A stretch of 64,000 nt of DNA from Phycisphaerae bacterium (lineage in GTDB: Bacteria > Planctomycetota > Phycisphaerae > Sedimentisphaerales > Anaerobacaceae). This document shows positions 60,270-64,000 of this stretch, piece by piece. Within the stretch, counting starts at the first letter, position 1. Every line of letters starts with the position of its first letter. Below the pieces are notes generated by a model. The model was not told where the DNA came from and made no database searches. It was given only the letters and a program-made list of their open reading frames with translations. The stretch lies in NCBI GenBank assembly GCA_021736645.1, contig JAIPFM010000030.1, positions 59,248 to 123,247 of the forward strand, given 5' to 3'. A program made the position numbers and the translations under genes.

Positions 60270-63038
60270 TTATTTTTTTGTGGCATCCGCGTTTTCATTG
60301 GGATCTTTAATGGGTGCCATGGCCGTCATATGTCTTTCGAAGATTTTATTCAATTCTTTGTCATTTTGAATGTTGCTGAGGCTACGTTCTTTATCAGAAA
60401 TCGGGGTTAATGCCAGGGCATCTTTAGCCACGAAGGGTGTCAGGAAGATTAGTAATTCTGTCTTGGTGCTTTCTTTTTCTGTCCGTCTAAACAGCGCACC
60501 GGCCAGGGGGATGCTGCCCAGGATGGGTACTTTTTTGACGGTATTCGTGCTCTTGTCTTCAATCAAACCACCAATGACAATGGTCTGACCTGTCATGACA
60601 GCCACCTTGGTCGAGGCGGATCGCGTGGAAAAGGTGGAGGCAAAGACACCATAGCCAATATCAACCTTTTCAGTGCTTTGAGTCGTGATCTTGGGCGTGA
60701 CGGTCATGTTGACCAGACCATTGGGGTTAATCGATGGCGTGACCGTCAACGTGATACCGATGTCATCACGATATGTGTAGTTCACTGTGATGATTCCCGT
60801 ACTCGTGGTATTACTGTTTTCTGGGATTGCGACTTCGTCGGCCACTGTAATGGTGGCGGCCTGGGTGTTGCTGGTCAGGTTGTATGGCCTGGTCAGCACA
60901 TTCAATTTACCCGTCTCCTGTAAAGCCGAGAGCTTGAGATCAAGATCTCCAGCAAAACTGCTGACGCTCAGTCCTGTTGTAGGGCTGCCAAAGGTCGTTG
61001 ACCCACTGATGGTCGTGTCATTTCCGTTGAGGAGATCTATATTCGAAAACTCAAACCCGAGATCCAGGCTGTCCTTAAGCGTGACCTCTGCAAACAGAAC
61101 CTTGATCAGCACCTGGCCCACAGGCTTGTCCAGTTCATCGATGATGGGCTTGACGAGTTCGTAATTCTTGGCAGAGGTCATGACCAGCAGGATATTGCTC
61201 TCTTCATCGGCCTCGAAGTAGGTCTCTTCATCCAGTCCCCCTGCCGAACCAGTGCCAGTGCCCGAAGTGCCGCCGCTCGATGTGGTTTGACCGCCGCCGC
61301 CACGGCCGCCGCCGCCCTGAAACGTCTGATTGTTTCGGCCTGTGTTCGCCTGATTCAAATTCTGGATCTCATCGAACAGGCTGTTCAGGATCTCCATGAC
61401 ATTGGCGGCATTGGCGTTCTTGAGGGGATAGGGAAAGATCCGGCGTTCCTGCTCGGGATTGGCATCCAGCTCCTTGATGATCCCTTCAATGACGATCAGG
61501 GTCTCCGGCGGACCGCTCACAACAATGGAATTGGTCCTTGAATCTGCAGAGGCAATCACTTCTGCATTGGAGCCGCTTGATTGCGTGGCCTGTGGCTGAC
61601 CAAATCCACCGCCTCCTCGGAACGTCCGAGTGCTCTGCTGACTGGAAGAACTTCTTCGTGACGTGGCATTGGCTCCAAAGACGTCGTTGATCAACTCCGC
61701 CGCATTCTCAGCATCCGCATGCTGCAAATGATAGACCTTGACATCCGCAATATTGGCTTGCGTGGTATCCAGGGTGGTAATGAGTTGTTCGATCACTGGA
61801 AATGTTTCTGGCGGGCCGCTGACCACCACGGAATTGGTGCGTTCATCCGCAGAAGCCAGAACCTGGGCGTTGGAAGGAGAGGATGTGGATGCGGTGCTAT
61901 TCTGCTGCATCATCTGCATAAAGCCACCAGGTCCGCCCCGTCCGCCAAAGCTTCGACTTCCTCCTTGGTTCGACCGAGAACCACTGTCTGCAGCGAACAT
62001 CTGATTGACCACATCAGCCACAGTGGTAGCATCTGCGTTCTTGAGATGATACACCCGGATATCCGCCAGCTCAGGCGTCACAGTATCCATCTGCTTGATC
62101 AATTCTGCGATCAGGGTCAGACGATCTTCCGAAGCACTGACCACCACGGAGTTGGTCCGTTCATCTCCTGCCGCATTCACAGGCACAGAACCTCGGGAGG
62201 GATCTGCACTGCCGTTGTTTCCACCACGATTGGCAAACATCTCAAACATGGCTTGCGGGCCGCCGCCAGGACCGCCACGACCGCCACGACTGCTGCCACC
62301 ACGACTACTTTGATTTCGGCTGCTACTCGAGGAAGCCTGCTCTTTGAACATATTATTGATCAAGGTAGCCACACTGCTTGCCTCTGCATACCTCAAACGG
62401 AAGACCTGCATCTTGGCCACGGCTGAAAGCGGCTTGTCCATGGCGCGAACGATTTCCAATAATCGCTTGATGTTGGCGCGGGTATCTGAAATCATCAGGA
62501 CATTGCCTTCCTGGTTGGCCTGAAGTGAACCGTACTCGGGTATCAAGGGCTGCAGGTTCACAGCCAGTTGTGTGGCGTCTCGATACCGGATGGGGACGAT
62601 CTGAAACTGCATGGTATCGTCCACAGGCATCTTGTTAGGGTCCACTGTCTGATCGACCTTCATACCGGCTTCACGAATTGAATTACTGAGTGTGGTGACA
62701 CGGAGCGTACGTCCCCTGAGAAATGCGGTATACCCGTTTTCCTTGAGGACTGTATTGATCAGGTCAATGGCCTCGTCCACACCCACGGGGCTTTTGCTGA
62801 TCACAGTCATACGTTGATCCAGACCGTCGTTCGACAAGATCACCAAGCCGGCCTTTTCGGACAAGTATTCCACAATGGTCTGAAGAGGGGCATTCATAAA
62901 ATTTAATTCGAGCTTGATCTCTTCAGTCTTCTGTTCTTGTTTGGCCGTATTTGGATCTTCCGTGGATTGCGCCTGGCACAGGGTGACGGCCCACACACTA
63001 AGAAGCAAAATACAAAATTGAAGTCGTGCCTTTTTCAT
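60270..63038 (-). CDS. gspD: Type II secretion/type IV pilus secretin (GspD-like) with five N-domain repeats
   Basis: The 922-residue outer-membrane secretin has a signal peptide, an N0 domain (about 40-115, LELNFMNAPLQTIVEYLSEK), then five secretin_N/NolW-like modules. These start near PIRYRDATQLAVNLQPL, LRYAEASSVATLINNMF, HLKNADATTVADVVNQMF, HLQHADAENAAELINDVF and PLKNANAANVMEILNSLF. Several carry Gly/Ser/Arg-rich loops. The C-terminal secretin beta-barrel covers about 650-880 (VGQVLIKVLFAEVTL, VKKVPILGSIPLAGALFR, LLIFLTPF). Standard GspD has three such repeats, so this channel is unusually long. The ATG at 63038 is nine bases after GAGG; an earlier ATG abuts that site. The last gene of its operon. 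Confidence 0.9.
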   Translation of the reverse strand: MKKARLQFCILLLSVWAVTLCQAQSTEDPNTAKQEQKTEEIKLELNFMNAPLQTIVEYLSEKAGLVILSNDGLDQRMTVISKSPVGVDEAIDLINTVLKENGYTAFLRGRTLRVTTLSNSIREAGMKVDQTVDPNKMPVDDTMQFQIVPIRYRDATQLAVNLQPLIPEYGSLQANQEGNVLMISDTRANIKRLLEIVRAMDKPLSAVAKMQVFRLRYAEASSVATLINNMFKEQASSSSSRNQSSRGGSSRGGRGGPGGGPQAMFEMFANRGGNNGSADPSRGSVPVNAAGDERTNSVVVSASEDRLTLIAELIKQMDTVTPELADIRVYHLKNADATTVADVVNQMFAADSGSRSNQGGSRSFGGRGGPGGFMQMMQQNSTASTSSPSNAQVLASADERTNSVVVSGPPETFPVIEQLITTLDTTQANIADVKVYHLQHADAENAAELINDVFGANATSRRSSSSQQSTRTFRGGGGFGQPQATQSSGSNAEVIASADSRTNSIVVSGPPETLIVIEGIIKELDANPEQERRIFPYPLKNANAANVMEILNSLFDEIQNLNQANTGRNNQTFQGGGGRGGGGQTTSSGGTSGTGTGSAGGLDEETYFEADEESNILLVMTSAKNYELVKPIIDELDKPVGQVLIKVLFAEVTLKDSLDLGFEFSNIDLLNGNDTTISGSTTFGSPTTGLSVSSFAGDLDLKLSALQETGKLNVLTRPYNLTSNTQAATITVADEVAIPENSNTTSTGIITVNYTYRDDIGITLTVTPSINPNGLVNMTVTPKITTQSTEKVDIGYGVFASTFSTRSASTKVAVMTGQTIVIGGLIEDKSTNTVKKVPILGSIPLAGALFRRTEKESTKTELLIFLTPFVAKDALALTPISDKERSLSNIQNDKELNKIFERHMTAMAPIKDPNENADATKK

Positions 63039-63087
63039 ACTTATCATCCTCGACTGTACAAACGTTTATGGTCAAATGCATGCCACA

Positions 63088-63735
63088 CTACTCATTCTGT
63101 CGACGCTCCATCATGCGTCTCAAGATTTCATTCTGTTCTTCTTCACTGAGTTGGTCCGCCTCATTCGTTTGAGAGGAAGGCGCGGGACCGCCAAATCCTC
63201 GATTACGATCATTCCGATTACTGTCTCTGCCGCTGGAACGGTCAGATCGACTCGCCATGCTCGGTCTTGCCCCTCCCTGCAGACTCGCGGTACTACCTAA
63301 CAATGTCTGGCCGAGTCGGACCTCTGTGGTTTGAATCGCATTGGGATCATTGGGATCTGTCTGTACCGCATACTGGAGCACATCCAATGTCAACGCAACA
63401 ATCGTTCCATTGGCCACCTTACTCTTGACACTATAACGATCCACCTGCCCTCCGGATGTATTTTCAATAAACGCGAACGTGGTATCGTCTTCACTGGAAA
63501 TCCCGACCAGAGCATAACTGGCTTCAATGGGCGGCGGAGGCGGAGCCACAGGATCTGCAGGTGGCGCGACATAGACGGTTCGATCCTTGGAAAAGATATT
63601 CCGATCCAGGATCAATTGATACTTGGCCTTGAACGTGTTGACAGATTCATTCACCTCATTTGCATCCTGAGCCCAAATCGGCAGGTAAACGATACCAGTC
63701 AACAAAACCAATCCTATGATTATATAACGTCCCAT
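63088..63735 (-). CDS. GspC-like type II secretion/pilus accessory protein
   Basis: The 215-residue protein has an N-terminal hydrophobic segment (IIIGLVLLTGIVYLPIW), a KYQLILDRNIFSKDR motif typical of GspC/PulC and PilP inner-membrane linkers, a proline-rich stretch, and a small beta domain (ASYALVGISSEDDTTFAFIE, then VKSKVANGTIVALTLDVLQY) like the HR domain. The C-terminal part (about 150-215) is Ser/Arg/Asn-rich and charged, with no PDZ domain. It probably links inner-membrane parts to the secretin encoded 50 bases downstream. GGGGAGCG precedes the ATG. Confidence 0.75.
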   Translation of the reverse strand: MGRYIIIGLVLLTGIVYLPIWAQDANEVNESVNTFKAKYQLILDRNIFSKDRTVYVAPPADPVAPPPPPIEASYALVGISSEDDTTFAFIENTSGGQVDRYSVKSKVANGTIVALTLDVLQYAVQTDPNDPNAIQTTEVRLGQTLLGSTASLQGGARPSMASRSDRSSGRDSNRNDRNRGFGGPAPSSQTNEADQLSEEEQNEILRRMMERRQNE

Positions 63736-63759
63736 AATATCGCTCCCCTAAAGCCTCTC

Positions 63760-64000
63760 TTAGGAAGCCTTAGATTTTTTTGTAGGATCCAAATACAGCA
63801 CGGACAAACGCATGGACAGATTGATGACCCACCCATTGTCTTCCGGAGAACTCATTTGCAAATTGCTGATACGCACCGGCATTCGACTCTGCTCGATTTC
63901 ATAAAGCAACCGTGCCGCAGCTTCCAGCGTGCCGGAACCGGACACACTGAAGATGATTTCCTGGCAAGGTGTGTCATTACTGGTATTACGCTGACGATTA
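63760..64000 (-). CDS. PilO/GspM-like protein, C-terminal part (runs off the window)
   Basis: The last 79 residues of an open frame that continues beyond the right edge read IIFSVSGSGTLEAAARLLYE, then MPVRISNLQMSSP and GWVINLSMRLSVLYLDP. This strand-helix-strand pattern (helix LEAAARLLYEIEQS, then R-I-x-N-L-Q-M) is typical of the ferredoxin-like C-terminal domain of PilO/GspM alignment proteins. It lies 25 bases upstream of the GspC-like gene, so the order PilO/GspM - GspC - GspD forms one operon. Confidence 0.7.
   Translation of the reverse strand, partial: NRQRNTSNDTPCQEIIFSVSGSGTLEAAARLLYEIEQSRMPVRISNLQMSSPEDNGWVINLSMRLSVLYLDPTKKSKAS

Noticed and set aside
1..64000. tRNA, rRNA, tmRNA, IS elements and prophage genes
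   Set aside because: I looked for T-loop motifs, terminal inverted repeats with transposase frames, and integrase motifs, and found none convincing; small RNAs cannot be excluded by eye.

Overview
The window looks like a chromosomal piece of an uncultured planctomycete, most probably class Phycisphaerae (Sedimentisphaerales-like). This is inferred from two very long secreted LamG/discoidin proteins carrying the YYWRVDEVN and VDDFESYG motifs common in that group, Tat-exported Gfo/Idh/MocA oxidoreductases, ThuA and GH97 proteins, ECF sigma factors with atypical membrane partners, and a secretin with extra N-domains. No rRNA, tRNA, IS element, integrase, phage gene or CRISPR array was seen. All calls come from reading the sequence; no database search was run.

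Layout. 1-5.5 kb: the 5' part of rex with a near-perfect Rex operator, then an ECF sigma factor coupled to a 1214-residue membrane protein with repeated carboxypeptidase-regulatory-like domains. 5.5-12.8 kb: one tight operon for the mevalonate route from acetoacetyl-CoA to IPP/DMAPP (HMG-CoA synthase, type 2 IPP isomerase, HMG-CoA reductase, diphosphomevalonate decarboxylase, two GHMP kinases), ending in a MauE-thioredoxin-like membrane protein. 13-17.7 kb: GNAT, ThuA, GH97 and START-domain genes. 17.7-20.1 kb: an internally deleted bioB remnant, mnmA and a K+ channel with a zinc ribbon. 20.3-25.2 kb: a four-gene exported sugar-oxidation operon. 25.4-32 kb: a tandem duplication of 1000-residue LamG/discoidin proteins.

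32-40.7 kb holds housekeeping genes (guaB, guaA, a class I aminotransferase, folC, an MCE/MlaD protein, a mini-MerR protein, rnpA). 41-50 kb holds a thioredoxin-fold protein without catalytic cysteines, a ParA ATPase fused to a CBM48/AMPK-type glycogen-binding domain, a TPR lipoprotein, FtsK with acidic linker and tail, and an 857-residue coiled-coil lipoprotein. 50-64 kb holds ahcY, small membrane proteins, a glycogen-phosphorylase-like protein in which the PLP lysine is arginine, a trypsin-like protease, a second ECF sigma/membrane-protein module, an NTF2-like protein, and the end of a type II secretion/type IV pilus operon (PilO/GspM-like, GspC-like, secretin).

The most unusual points are the ParA-glycogen-binding fusion together with the PLP-lysine-less phosphorylase homologue (possibly glycan-granule organisation or sensing), and a set of 65-130 bp intergenic nested palindromes built from short direct repeats at four sites (34.1, 35.8, 39.0 and 59.9 kb). 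Several genes start with GTG or TTG (the first ECF gene, mlaD, merR, rnpA, ftsK), chosen on Shine-Dalgarno spacing where one was visible.
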